Assembly (NCBI RefSeq): GCF_044335535.1
Contig: NZ_JBIQVZ010000001.1
Coordinates: 434,001-498,000 of the forward strand
From: Mariniflexile sp044335535
GTDB lineage: Bacteria; Bacteroidota; Bacteroidia; Flavobacteriales; Flavobacteriaceae
Direction of reading: 5' to 3'
DNA: 64,000 nt
The notes under the pieces are model-generated. The model saw only the letters and a program-made list of their open reading frames with translations. It ran no database searches and was not told where the DNA came from. Positions 36,474-45,639 of the stretch are shown one piece after another. The position numbers and the translations under genes are program-made. Each line of letters begins with the position of its first letter. Position 1 is the first letter of the stretch.

Positions 36474-39254
36474 ATGAAGAATATTTATCTCATTTTTTTG
36501 ATAGCTTGTGTGTCTTGCCATTCTAATAAAGAAGATTATAGAGCACGTCTCAATCTTGAAGGCGTATGGCAATTTTCCCTAGATCCCTTAAATATTGGTA
36601 TGGAACAGCAATGGTTTAATAATAATTTAAATGATGTCGTTAAACTACCTGGAACTACAGATACCAATCAAAAAGGCATTCACAATAAAGACACGACCAC
36701 CATGCACCTTAATAGGGTGTATACATACGAAGGAATCGCATGGTATCGAAAAAAAGTAGTCGTCCCCAAGAATTTCAATAATAAACATATTCAACTTTTT
36801 CTAGAACGCACCAAAGCATCAAAAATATGGATAGACAGTAATTTTGTTGGAGAATCCAAACTACTTCAATCTGCTCAAACTTTCAATGTTTCTAATTATC
36901 TATCGCCTGGTGAGCATTATATAACCATTCAAATAAATAATGATTTGAAACAAACGCCTTATGGCAATGTTCATATTTATTCAGATGACACACAAACCAA
37001 CTGGAATGGTATCATTGGCGACATATACTTAGAAGCATCGCCTAAAACCTATATTTCAAACCTTCAAGTGTACCCACATGTAGATGAAGATAAATTTGAT
37101 GTTGAATTGGAAATAGAAAACCCTTTAAACTATAGCACATTTAATATTGAACTTGTTGTTGAAAAGACATATAAAGGTAAAACCACAAAACTAAAGTCGC
37201 ACAAATCGACCATCGATTATAAATCGAAAATAAAGCTAGTTTATGTATTTGATGAAAAACCAGACTTATGGGATGAATACGAGCAACCACTGTATCAGTT
37301 AAAAGCAATCATATCCAACGAAAAAACCAAAGATGCTAAAATGGTTGGTTTTGGCATGCAAAAATTTGAAACGAAGGGCACACAATTTGCGATAAATGGG
37401 CGCACAACCTTTTTAAGAGGGAAACATGAAGCAGCCGTTTTTCCGTTAACCGGATATACACCTATGAATATTGATGATTGGCTACGCGTTTTTAAAATTT
37501 CAAAATCTTATGGAATAAACCATTATCGCTTTCATACGTATTGTCCGCCAGAAGCTGCTTTTACTGCTGCCGATCAAGAAGGCATCTATATTCAAGCCGA
37601 ATTGCCATTCTGGGGTGGTTTGGAATCCGATACTATTACACAAGAATTAAAAAAAGAAGGACTTGCCATGTTAAAAGCCTATGCAAATCACCCCTCGTTC
37701 GTTATGTTTTCACCCGGTAACGAAATATGGGGTGGACACGACAAGGTCGAAAAAATAATGCTCGCCTTTAAAAAATCTGACTCTAGACCACTTTACACCA
37801 TGGGTTCCAACAATAATATTGGATATATGCCACCCACAGACTATACCGATTTTTTTGTGGGCGCACGTATTCCTATAAACGGAAACACCATACAAGGACA
37901 TACCCGATTAACCCATGCTTTTGCCGACGCCAATGATGGTGGCATATTGAATACACGACAACCTTCAACCGAAATCAATTTCGATGATGCGGTGTCGCAA
38001 TTAAACATCCCTGTTATCAGCCATGAAATAGGGCAATATCAAATATATCCAAACTATAAAGAAATTCACAAATACACAGGTGTTTTACGAGCCTGGAATT
38101 TAGAAGTTTTTAAGAATCGTCTTAAAAATTCTGGAATGCAAGAAATGGATAGCCTGTTTCAAAAAGCATCTGGAGCATGGTCTGCACTTTGCTACAAAGC
38201 AGAAATGGAAGCTGCTCTACGAACAAAAGGATTGGCAGGATTTCAACTATTGGATCTACAGGATTTCCCTGGACAAGGCACTGCTCTTGTTGGTGTTTTA
38301 GATGCCTTTATGGATAGTAAACATGTCGTTACCCCGAAAGATTGGAAACAATCATGTAATGATTTAGTCATACTACCTGAGTTCCCAAAATACTGTTATG
38401 TTAATAAAGAAAACTTCCAAGCAAAAATTAAAGTAGCAAATTATTCCAACACAACCATTAGCCACCCACTGCATTGGGAACTAAGAAAACAAGATGGAAC
38501 CATGATTCAGCAAGGTCATTTTTCAAGTTTAAAGATTGTAAGCGGACTGAATGATGTTGGAAGCATTAACATCCGTCTTACAAGTATTTCTGAAGCTGGG
38601 AAATTAACCCTTTACACCTATATAGTTAACACCAAATATTCCAATTCCCATCCTATTTGGGTGTATCCTGAGAAAACAACTATTCAAATCCCTGATGATA
38701 TTTTAGTTACAGAGGATTTGAGTAATAATATACGTAACAAATTAAATCAGGGAGCTAAAGTATTGCTATTTCCTAAAACCGAAGATGTAAAATCAACCAG
38801 TTTACCAGGACATTTCCCTCCCGAATTTTGGAACTATGGCATGTTTAAAACCATTAGCGAATATGTAAACAAGCCTGTATCTCCAGGAACTTTAGGACTA
38901 TTAATGGATCCTGAACATAAGCTCTTTAATTCTTTTCCAACCGATTTTCATACTAATTGGCAATGGTTTTCCATAATTAAAGCTTCAAATTCACTACGAC
39001 TCGATATCACTTCAAAAGATTATAAACCCATAGTACAGGTTATTGATAACTTAGAACGGAATCATAAACTGGGATTGATTTTTGAATTTAAAGTTGGCAA
39101 AGGAAAATTGATGGTTTGTATGTCTCAGCTAAACAAAATATTGGATAAACCCGAAGCGCTTCAATTGTACCAATCTATAATTAACTATATGAATTCTGAG
39201 GATTTTAAACCTAATTTTACACTGACTTCAGAAGAGTTGGAAGAATTATTATAG
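36474..39254 (+). CDS. GH2-family glycoside hydrolase (lipoprotein)
   Basis: The product is about 926 residues with a lipoprotein leader (MKNIYLIFLIACVSCHSNKE). It has an N-terminal sugar-binding domain (LEGVWQFSLDP, then YEGIAWYRKKVVVP), an Ig-like domain and a barrel with acid/base Glu417 in FSPGNEIWGG and nucleophile Glu518 in VISHEIGQY. A C-terminal extension of about 300 residues resembles a further beta domain. GH2 includes beta-galactosidases, beta-mannosidases and beta-glucuronidases; the substrate is undecided, though beta-mannosidase would fit the locus. The ATG at 36474 starts the signal peptide; a TTG 30 bp upstream is less likely. Confidence 0.82.
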   Translation: MKNIYLIFLIACVSCHSNKEDYRARLNLEGVWQFSLDPLNIGMEQQWFNNNLNDVVKLPGTTDTNQKGIHNKDTTTMHLNRVYTYEGIAWYRKKVVVPKNFNNKHIQLFLERTKASKIWIDSNFVGESKLLQSAQTFNVSNYLSPGEHYITIQINNDLKQTPYGNVHIYSDDTQTNWNGIIGDIYLEASPKTYISNLQVYPHVDEDKFDVELEIENPLNYSTFNIELVVEKTYKGKTTKLKSHKSTIDYKSKIKLVYVFDEKPDLWDEYEQPLYQLKAIISNEKTKDAKMVGFGMQKFETKGTQFAINGRTTFLRGKHEAAVFPLTGYTPMNIDDWLRVFKISKSYGINHYRFHTYCPPEAAFTAADQEGIYIQAELPFWGGLESDTITQELKKEGLAMLKAYANHPSFVMFSPGNEIWGGHDKVEKIMLAFKKSDSRPLYTMGSNNNIGYMPPTDYTDFFVGARIPINGNTIQGHTRLTHAFADANDGGILNTRQPSTEINFDDAVSQLNIPVISHEIGQYQIYPNYKEIHKYTGVLRAWNLEVFKNRLKNSGMQEMDSLFQKASGAWSALCYKAEMEAALRTKGLAGFQLLDLQDFPGQGTALVGVLDAFMDSKHVVTPKDWKQSCNDLVILPEFPKYCYVNKENFQAKIKVANYSNTTISHPLHWELRKQDGTMIQQGHFSSLKIVSGLNDVGSINIRLTSISEAGKLTLYTYIVNTKYSNSHPIWVYPEKTTIQIPDDILVTEDLSNNIRNKLNQGAKVLLFPKTEDVKSTSLPGHFPPEFWNYGMFKTISEYVNKPVSPGTLGLLMDPEHKLFNSFPTDFHTNWQWFSIIKASNSLRLDITSKDYKPIVQVIDNLERNHKLGLIFEFKVGKGKLMVCMSQLNKILDKPEALQLYQSIINYMNSEDFKPNFTLTSEELEELL

Positions 39255-39468
39255 TAAAATACGAACGCATCATATTATCTAAAAATGATTACAATTTCAG
39301 GTTCAACCAAATTCAATAGACCCTTTTTTAGAATAAAATAATCCCCTAAAAGTAAAACCTTGAAAATATTATACTTTATAAGGCTTTTGTAGCCAATTTG
39401 AAAAAGTTTAAATCACTTCATCTATGAAAACCAAGCTTCGGCTTAAAAAATAACCAATTAAACTAATT
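39255..39468. other. Gap after the GH2 gene, nothing recognised
   Basis: This AT-rich sequence runs between the GH2 stop and the lyase relic. ATGAAAACCAAGCTTCGGCTT near 39424 resembles the start region of the relic (ATAAAAACGAAGCTTACCGTT at 39469) and may be a small duplication. Confidence 0.35.
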
Positions 39469-39955
39469 ATAAAAACGAAGCTTACCGTTAAAAACACCCC
39501 ATTTATTCATCAATTCAGGGTTAAAAAATTATTTGAGAACAGATTGCTTGTGAGCCTGTCTTTAATTGGCATCATGACGCTTTGGAGTTACTCACTTTTC
39601 GGGCAGCGTTACATGGAAAACCTTGACAGAGGATTAATTGCCATGCGAACCAATACTAATTCAGTGCTAATAAGTTGACGAATTCCCGGTGACAAATACG
39701 CCCAGAATACGCCCAGAATACGCCCAGAATACGACCTACAACCTATATCGTGGGTCAACACTAATCGCTTCCAATCTTAACGTTTCAAATTATGTTGATG
39801 CAACCAGTACTGATCATTCATACAGTTTAGCTGCTGTTATTGGCGGAACAGAGCAAGCGCTTTCCGCTGCTACAGGCATTAGAGGAAGTGGGTATTTCAC
39901 TATTCCGGTCAGATCGGTTAACGGTAGCTACACTACCCATCATCTGAATGATGCT
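39469..39955 (+). pseudogene. PL11 rhamnogalacturonan lyase, N-terminal relic
   Basis: The decayed frame encodes a signal peptide-like stretch ending SYSLFGQ, then RYMENLDRGLIAMRTNTNSV, continuing YNLYRGSTLIASNLN and ending VNGSYTTHHLNDA. This is the N-terminal portion of PL11 rhamnogalacturonan lyases, which are normally about 600 residues. It is broken in three ways: a TGA at 39676-39678 where the family has Trp, a 22-bp expansion of an 11-bp repeat at 39698-39730 that shifts frame, and loss of everything after LNDA. The expected start codon also appears as ATA. Confidence 0.8.
39698..39730. repeat. Triplicated 11-bp unit causing a frameshift
   Basis: ACGCCCAGAAT occurs three times head to tail. 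Only one unit is needed to encode the family sequence KYAQNTTYNLYRG, so two extra units (22 bp) have been gained. Confidence 0.85.
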
Positions 39956-40202
39956 GTATCATTTATTCATGCAATATATTACTTTTAATAAGGTATCCTA
40001 TATACTTATAATAGTCTTATTCCTAATTCTACTATTTTTTGCTTAAATTCTAGCGTGTCATGTTTGGGTTTACTTCTCATATACTTCAAATACTTTTGGT
40101 GGTTAATCTGGGTTCAACTATTACTCAATATGCTATATAAAAAAACCCGAAAAGTTGAGGGATACTTTTTCGGGTTCATAACTAAGTAAGGTCAGTATAC
40201 TT
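39956..40202. other. Gap between the lyase relic and ftsZ
   Basis: Beyond the break of the lyase relic there is no coding signal. The stretch ends with the ftsZ terminator and the right-hand copy of the ftsZ-end repeat. The right edge of the PUL island must lie here or within the repeat. Confidence 0.5.
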
Positions 40203-40239
40203 TTAATCTACATTATCATGTAAAAATGAATTATTGCTT
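40137..40239 (-). repeat. Intact ftsZ 3' end and terminator (right boundary of PUL island)
   Basis: This is the counterpart of 12088-12356. It covers the terminator, the spacer and the last 37 nt of ftsZ, in the same orientation as the decayed copy, so the two are direct repeats about 28 kb apart. The MITE site (CTAAGTAAGG, around 40184-40191) is empty here. Confidence 0.75.
40144..40176 (-). terminator. ftsZ terminator
   Basis: On the minus strand AACCCGAAAAA pairs with TTTTCGGGTT and is followed by seven T residues. It ends the dcw transcript. In the decayed copy near 12096-12126 the stem is disrupted. Confidence 0.8.
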
Positions 40240-42200
40240 CTTATTTGAATTTCATCATTATCATCAAACCCAACACTAGATCTAGATAAATCTGTTTCAG
40301 AAGAGTGTTTTGCGTCATCTAAATTAACACCTTGACGCTTGTAAGCTGGCACTCTTTCTATATCATCAATCTTGGCATTATTGAATTTATAGTTAAAGTC
40401 TTTCATTTTACGCCTGCGTTCTTCGGCGCGCTCTTTAAGCAATTCTGAAATAGGACTGTTCATCGGGTCTAAATCATCATCCGTGCTTTCTTCACGAACA
40501 GGTTCTTTAACCACTTTCTTTTCGAATATGATCTCTTGGTCTAATTCTTCTACCATCTCTTTGGTTTTTGCTTGCTTTTTGTTCATTGAAGATTCAACTT
40601 CAATGTAATCTTCCAAAGCATAACGCATATCACCTTTTTCGGTTGTTTCGTTAACTGGTATTAACTCCACATAATCATTTACCTGAATTTTCTTAACGTC
40701 ATCGTCTAACTGAAATGATGTTATTTGGTCTTCTTCTTTTTCAACTTTGTCGTTGGAAGATAAAGGCAAATCAAACGTTAATGTGATTTGTTTTTCTTCT
40801 TCAATATAATCTGAAACCACTTCTATATCGGCAATGTCTTTGTCTGCTTTAGACATTCTAGTAACCGGTTTAATAATGAAATCATCCTCCTCTTGAACGT
40901 TTGCACGTACCTCTTCATAAACCACTTGAATGTTTTTTATAAGTTCTGAAGTTGGAATTAAGTCTATATTGTTGTTAACCGAAGGTTTGCTAACTTTTTC
41001 TTCGTTTACAATCGTTTTTTCAGATTTAACAGGCTCATCTTCCTCAATATCAAAATCTAAAGTATGTTTTACAATTGTGGGTTCTTTCTTTTCTTTTAAC
41101 TCGATAACGGGAGCGATAATTACAGGTTCTTTTTCTTTAGGGCTGAAATCTAAATCTTCACTAACCAATGAATGCACAACCTTTTTTGTTTCCGTATTGG
41201 AAATTTCGTCTTGTTGCTCGATGTTAAAGCCTGTAGCAATAATAGTTACAGCAATAGATTCTTCCAAACTTTCATCTTCACCAACACCCATAATGATATT
41301 GGCACCATGACCCGCTTCATTTTGAATGTGATCGTTTATTTCTCCTATTTCATCAATGGTAATCTCGTGGGTTCCTGAAACTATTAGCAGCAATACATTT
41401 TTAGCTCCAGTAATTTTATTATCATTTAACAATGGCGAATCTAAAGCCTTACGGATAGCGTCTTGTGCACGGCTTTTTCCCGACGCCAATGCAGACCCCA
41501 TTATAGCCGTTCCACTATTGCTTAATACGGTTTTAGCATCACGTAAATCGATATTTTGTGTGTAGTGATGTGTAATAACTTCGGCTATACCACGAGCAGC
41601 TGTAGATAGCACCTCATCGGCTTTAGAGAATCCTGCTTTAAAACCAAGATTACCATATACTTCACGAAGTTTGTTATTATTTATTACGATTAATGAATCC
41701 ACCACATTTCTTAATTTCTCAATGCCTATTTGGGATTGCTCAATACGCATTTTGCCTTCAAACTGAAATGGCATGGTTACAATTCCTACTGTTAAGATAT
41801 CTAAATCTTTAGCCATTTTAGCTATAATAGGTGCTGCACCAGTGCCTGTTCCACCTCCCATACCCGCTGTTATGAAAACCATTTTGGTATTGGTATCAAG
41901 CATATTTGAAATATCCTCGAAACTTTCAACCGCAGATTGTTCTCCAACTTGTGGGTTTGCTCCTGCGCCCAACCCTTCGGTCAAGTTTACCCCTAATTGA
42001 ATCTTGTTTGGTACACCGCTATTTTGAAGCGCTTGTGCATCTGTATTACAGACGTAAAAATCGACTCCTTTAATGCCTTGTTGGAACATGTGGTTAATGG
42101 CATTACTGCCGCCACCGCCAACACCAATAACCTTAATAACATTTGATTGATTTTTTGGTAAATCAAATGCAATACTTTCGAATTCTTTTTTGCTGCTCAT
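40203..42200 (-). CDS. ftsZ: Cell division protein FtsZ
   Basis: The 665-residue tubulin homologue polymerises at midcell. The GTPase domain covers about residues 15-335, with the GGGTGTGAAP signature starting at G115 and NTDAQAL early in the domain. A linker of about 300 residues, rich in Glu, Lys and Asp, follows, and then the Bacteroidota C-terminal tail ending NNSFLHDNVD. The long linker is normal for this phylum. It is the last gene of the dcw cluster, 63 bp after ftsA. Its final 37 nt and terminator are duplicated at 12088-12356. Confidence 0.98.
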   Translation of the reverse strand: MSSKKEFESIAFDLPKNQSNVIKVIGVGGGGSNAINHMFQQGIKGVDFYVCNTDAQALQNSGVPNKIQLGVNLTEGLGAGANPQVGEQSAVESFEDISNMLDTNTKMVFITAGMGGGTGTGAAPIIAKMAKDLDILTVGIVTMPFQFEGKMRIEQSQIGIEKLRNVVDSLIVINNNKLREVYGNLGFKAGFSKADEVLSTAARGIAEVITHHYTQNIDLRDAKTVLSNSGTAIMGSALASGKSRAQDAIRKALDSPLLNDNKITGAKNVLLLIVSGTHEITIDEIGEINDHIQNEAGHGANIIMGVGEDESLEESIAVTIIATGFNIEQQDEISNTETKKVVHSLVSEDLDFSPKEKEPVIIAPVIELKEKKEPTIVKHTLDFDIEEDEPVKSEKTIVNEEKVSKPSVNNNIDLIPTSELIKNIQVVYEEVRANVQEEDDFIIKPVTRMSKADKDIADIEVVSDYIEEEKQITLTFDLPLSSNDKVEKEEDQITSFQLDDDVKKIQVNDYVELIPVNETTEKGDMRYALEDYIEVESSMNKKQAKTKEMVEELDQEIIFEKKVVKEPVREESTDDDLDPMNSPISELLKERAEERRRKMKDFNYKFNNAKIDDIERVPAYKRQGVNLDDAKHSSETDLSRSSVGFDDNDEIQIRSNNSFLHDNVD

Positions 42201-42263
42201 AAATTCTGTTTTACTGGTATTATACTTTTAACTATTACTTATTGTTCTATGGATATTTTTCTA

Positions 42264-43574
42264 TTACTCTGCGTTGTCTAAAAAATCTTTAACACGCTCG
42301 GTTAATTTGTCTAGAAAAGAACGACGTTCTTTTACTGGCTTTTCTTTAATTTCTTCAATGGGCTTTTCATTTTCTGCCTCTTGCTTTTTCTCTTGCAGTT
42401 CAATTTTTTTTCGTTCGTTGCGTTTTAAACCATCTAAAACCAAACCAACGGCAGTGGCGTATAACGGACTTGTAACATCATCATCGCTATTACCCGCCAA
42501 ATGCTCGTTAGGATAACCAATTCTGGTGTCCATTCCAGTTATATACTCCACTAACTGCTTTAAATGTTTTAATTGACTACCACCACCTGTTAAAACAATA
42601 CCGGCAATCAATTTTTTCTTTTGTTCTTCGTGTCCATAGTTTTTAATTTCCACATACACCTGCTCAATGATTTCAACAATACGTGCATGAATTATTTTAG
42701 AGAGATTTTTAAGGGTTATCTCTTTTGGTTCTCTGCCACGTAAACCTGGAATGGACACTATTTCATTATCCTTATTTTCTCCTGGCCATGCAGAACCAAA
42801 TTTTATCTTTAATAATTCGGCCTGTTTTTCTATAATAGAGCATCCTTCCTTAATGTCTTCCGTAATAACGTTTCCACCGAAAGGAATGACCGCAGTATGA
42901 CGGATGATACCATCTCTAAAAATGGCTAAATCGGTTGTACCTCCTCCTATATCAATAAGTGCGACACCTGCTTCTTTTTCTTCCTGACTTAATACGGCAT
43001 TTGCCGATGCCAAAGGTTCTAATGTAATGCCTTCTAAATTTAAACCTGAACTTTGCACACAACGACCTACGTTCCTTATTGACGATACTTGCCCAACTAC
43101 CACATGGAAATTGGCTTCTAAACGGCCGCCATACATCCCGATAGGTTCTTTAATTTCACCTTGCCCATCTACCTTATATTCTTGCGGCAATACGTGAATA
43201 ATTTCTTCACCCGGAAGCATTACTAGTTTATGCACTTGGTTTATTAACTTGTCAATATCTTCTTCATCAATAACCGTTTCAGAATTTGCTCTGGTTATAT
43301 AATCGCTGTGTTGCAAACTACGTATATGTTGGCCTGCAATACCTACTGTTACGCCTTCAATTTTTATATCGGAAGCCACTTCTGCCTCTTGAACCGCTTG
43401 CTGTATGGATTGAATGGTTTGTGTAATATTATTTACCACACCACGATGCACTCCCAAGCTTTTAGATTTACCAATGCCTAAAATTTCAACTTTTCCGTAC
43501 TCGTTTTTACGACCAATCATAGCCACAATTTTTGTGGTTCCTATGTCTAATCCTACTGCTAAATTATGCTCCAT
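42264..43574 (-). CDS. ftsA: Cell division protein FtsA
   Basis: The 436-residue actin-like ATPase anchors FtsZ to the membrane. Motifs include VGLDIGTTKIVAMIG at the N-terminus (phosphate 1), ALIDIGGGTTDLAIF (phosphate 2) and GIVLTGGGSQLKHLKQL (adenosine). The basic, amphipathic C-terminus (FLDKLTERVKDFLDN) is the membrane-targeting sequence. It starts 3 bp after the ftsQ stop. Confidence 0.97.
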   Translation of the reverse strand: MEHNLAVGLDIGTTKIVAMIGRKNEYGKVEILGIGKSKSLGVHRGVVNNITQTIQSIQQAVQEAEVASDIKIEGVTVGIAGQHIRSLQHSDYITRANSETVIDEEDIDKLINQVHKLVMLPGEEIIHVLPQEYKVDGQGEIKEPIGMYGGRLEANFHVVVGQVSSIRNVGRCVQSSGLNLEGITLEPLASANAVLSQEEKEAGVALIDIGGGTTDLAIFRDGIIRHTAVIPFGGNVITEDIKEGCSIIEKQAELLKIKFGSAWPGENKDNEIVSIPGLRGREPKEITLKNLSKIIHARIVEIIEQVYVEIKNYGHEEQKKKLIAGIVLTGGGSQLKHLKQLVEYITGMDTRIGYPNEHLAGNSDDDVTSPLYATAVGLVLDGLKRNERKKIELQEKKQEAENEKPIEEIKEKPVKERRSFLDKLTERVKDFLDNAE

Positions 43575-43577
43575 GGC

Positions 43578-44297
43578 TTATATTTTGGTACATACTACTT
43601 GGTTATCAAACTGCAAATTGACTTTACTATAACTATCGAGTGTTTTATCTTTTAGGTTTTTTTGATAAAACGCTTTTAGGTTATTAATTTTTTTATCTAA
43701 AAATGTCACATCTCCCAGTTGCACTAAAAATTGGCATTGTCTCAGTTTTAAATAAATAACTTTGTCTGTGCCTTGATGAATTTCTATTACATGCTTTTTT
43801 AAAAACTCATCTTTGTTAATTTTACTTGCAACTTTATAAATGTTTTTTAAATTACTTTTTTCAACATAACCAGTAACTAGTGGCACTCTAGCAGAATAAT
43901 TATTAGACAGTGGCATATAAAAACCGTCATCATCTATATAATAAGACGCACTTGTACTTACTCTTGCAATAGGCGTTTTTTGTTCAACTTCAGCATTAAG
44001 TGTACCATTTACAGTAACATACACTTCTGCCGTTTTTATCATTGGATTAGATTTCAGGGCATTTTCTAACTCATTCAAATCTAAAGTTTCTTTAGGTATA
44101 TTTTTAGCTCCTTTAAAATTTTGTATTAACAATTTACTAACATTCTCATTTGTTATAAACAGGTTGTTTTCTCCAATAAACTCAACATTAGGTTTCGATA
44201 TTTTTCTAGCAGAATTTCTTGCTGATGCAAAAGCAAACAAAAAGGCTACTAAACCTAGTAAAGCAAACATCTTTATGTAATTCCAGTTAATTTTCAA
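43578..44297 (-). CDS. ftsQ: Cell division protein FtsQ/DivIB-like
   Basis: The 239-residue protein has a short cytoplasmic N-terminus, one membrane helix (about residues 8-24) and a periplasmic POTRA-like region (KNIPKETLDLNELENALKSN) followed by a beta domain. The position between murC and ftsA is the canonical ftsQ place. The start overlaps the 3' end of murC by 11 bp. Confidence 0.9.
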   Translation of the reverse strand: MKINWNYIKMFALLGLVAFLFAFASARNSARKISKPNVEFIGENNLFITNENVSKLLIQNFKGAKNIPKETLDLNELENALKSNPMIKTAEVYVTVNGTLNAEVEQKTPIARVSTSASYYIDDDGFYMPLSNNYSARVPLVTGYVEKSNLKNIYKVASKINKDEFLKKHVIEIHQGTDKVIYLKLRQCQFLVQLGDVTFLDKKINNLKAFYQKNLKDKTLDSYSKVNLQFDNQVVCTKI

Positions 44298-45639
44298 GGC
44301 TAAATTCTTTTTTAATGTGTTTTACTTCTTCCCCAATATCACCTGCTCCAATGGTCAGCACAATCTGCGCATGGCTTTCGTGTATCTTTTGCAACAAATC
44401 TGCTTTACTAACTAGTTGTTTGTTTTCATTAGTCATTTTGCTTAATAGCCACGCCGAAGTAACCCCTTCTATTGGCAATTCCCTGGCTGGATAAATATCC
44501 AACAACAAAACCTCATCAAACTGTGACAAACTTTTTGCGAAATCATCAATAAAATCGCGGGTTCGACTAAATAAATGTGGTTGAAAAATGGCCAACACTT
44601 TTTTATTAGGATACATTTCCCGAACTGCTTGGTGCACAGCATTAATCTCTTCCGGATGATGTGCATAATCATCAATATAAACGAAATTATCCGTTTTAAT
44701 TTGATAGGTGAATCGTCGCTTTACACCTTTAAAAGACGCTAATGCTTTGGCGAGCTGTTGGTGAGGGCAACCATATTCTACAGCCATCGCCAAGGCTATT
44801 AGTGCATTAGACAGATTATGTCTACCAGGTAGGTTAAATTGTATATTTTCAAGTACTGTTTTCGGTGTTTTCACATCAAAAACATAGCTACCGTTTTCTA
44901 TTTTTATGTTTTGAACCGAATAATCGGAGTCATCTTCAATACCGTAAGTAATGCCGTGAATGGGCAAACCATTCCTAACAAATAATTTTCCGCTAGGCTT
45001 GATTTTTTTTGAAAAATCTTCGAATGATTTTATTAACTCTGAAGCATCTCCATAAATATCCAAATGGTCCGCATCCATAGAAGTGATGCAGGCTAAATTT
45101 GGTGATAAGGTTAAAAATGAACGATCGAATTCGTCTGCTTCAACCACCGAAACCTCGGTACCGTTAATAATTAAATTGGAGTTGTAATTTTCGCAAATAC
45201 CACCTAAAAAAGCAGTCAACGGCACATCACATTCATTTAACAAGTGCCCCAAAATACTGGAAGTTGTCGTTTTTCCATGCGTTCCTGCAACCGCTAAACA
45301 AAAGGTGTTTTCGGTTATTAAGCCTAAAATCTGGGAACGTTTTAATATCTGAAAATTATTGGTTTTAAAATATTCTAATTCCAAATGGCCTTGTGGAATT
45401 GCTGGCGTATATACAACCAACGTGTTTTCCATATTTAAACAAGCTTGGGGAATGTTCTTAACCGCATCTTCAAAATGAATTTCAATACCTAAAGCCCCTA
45501 AACTATCGGTAATATCAGAAGGTGTTTTATCATAACCAGCAACCACTTTTCCGTTGGCAACAAAATAGCGTGCCAAAGCACTCATGCCAATACCGCCAAT
45601 GCCGATAAAATAAACATTATGTTTGGTGTTTAAATTCAT
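44287..45639 (-). CDS. murC: UDP-N-acetylmuramate--L-alanine ligase MurC
   Basis: The 450-residue Mur ligase adds L-Ala to UDP-MurNAc. It has an N-terminal Rossmann domain (VYFIGIGGIGMSALARY), the ATP-binding P-loop GTHGKTTT at 119-126, DADHLDIYGD, and the C-terminal domain with DDYAHHPEEI. The length and the GIGGIGMS opening separate it from MurD and MurE. It overlaps both neighbours (4 bp with murG, 11 bp with ftsQ). Confidence 0.97.
   Translation of the reverse strand: MNLNTKHNVYFIGIGGIGMSALARYFVANGKVVAGYDKTPSDITDSLGALGIEIHFEDAVKNIPQACLNMENTLVVYTPAIPQGHLELEYFKTNNFQILKRSQILGLITENTFCLAVAGTHGKTTTSSILGHLLNECDVPLTAFLGGICENYNSNLIINGTEVSVVEADEFDRSFLTLSPNLACITSMDADHLDIYGDASELIKSFEDFSKKIKPSGKLFVRNGLPIHGITYGIEDDSDYSVQNIKIENGSYVFDVKTPKTVLENIQFNLPGRHNLSNALIALAMAVEYGCPHQQLAKALASFKGVKRRFTYQIKTDNFVYIDDYAHHPEEINAVHQAVREMYPNKKVLAIFQPHLFSRTRDFIDDFAKSLSQFDEVLLLDIYPARELPIEGVTSAWLLSKMTNENKQLVSKADLLQKIHESHAQIVLTIGAGDIGEEVKHIKKEFSLEN

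Noticed and set aside
39698..39730. CRISPR-like array
   Set aside because: Three head-to-tail 11-bp units have no spacers. No CRISPR repeats or cas genes occur in the window.
39689..39988. Plus-strand open frame of 99 codons read as an intact gene
   Set aside because: It is the frame-shifted second part of the PL11 relic. The beginning comes from the triplicated 11-bp unit, and the end runs past the truncation into unrelated DNA.
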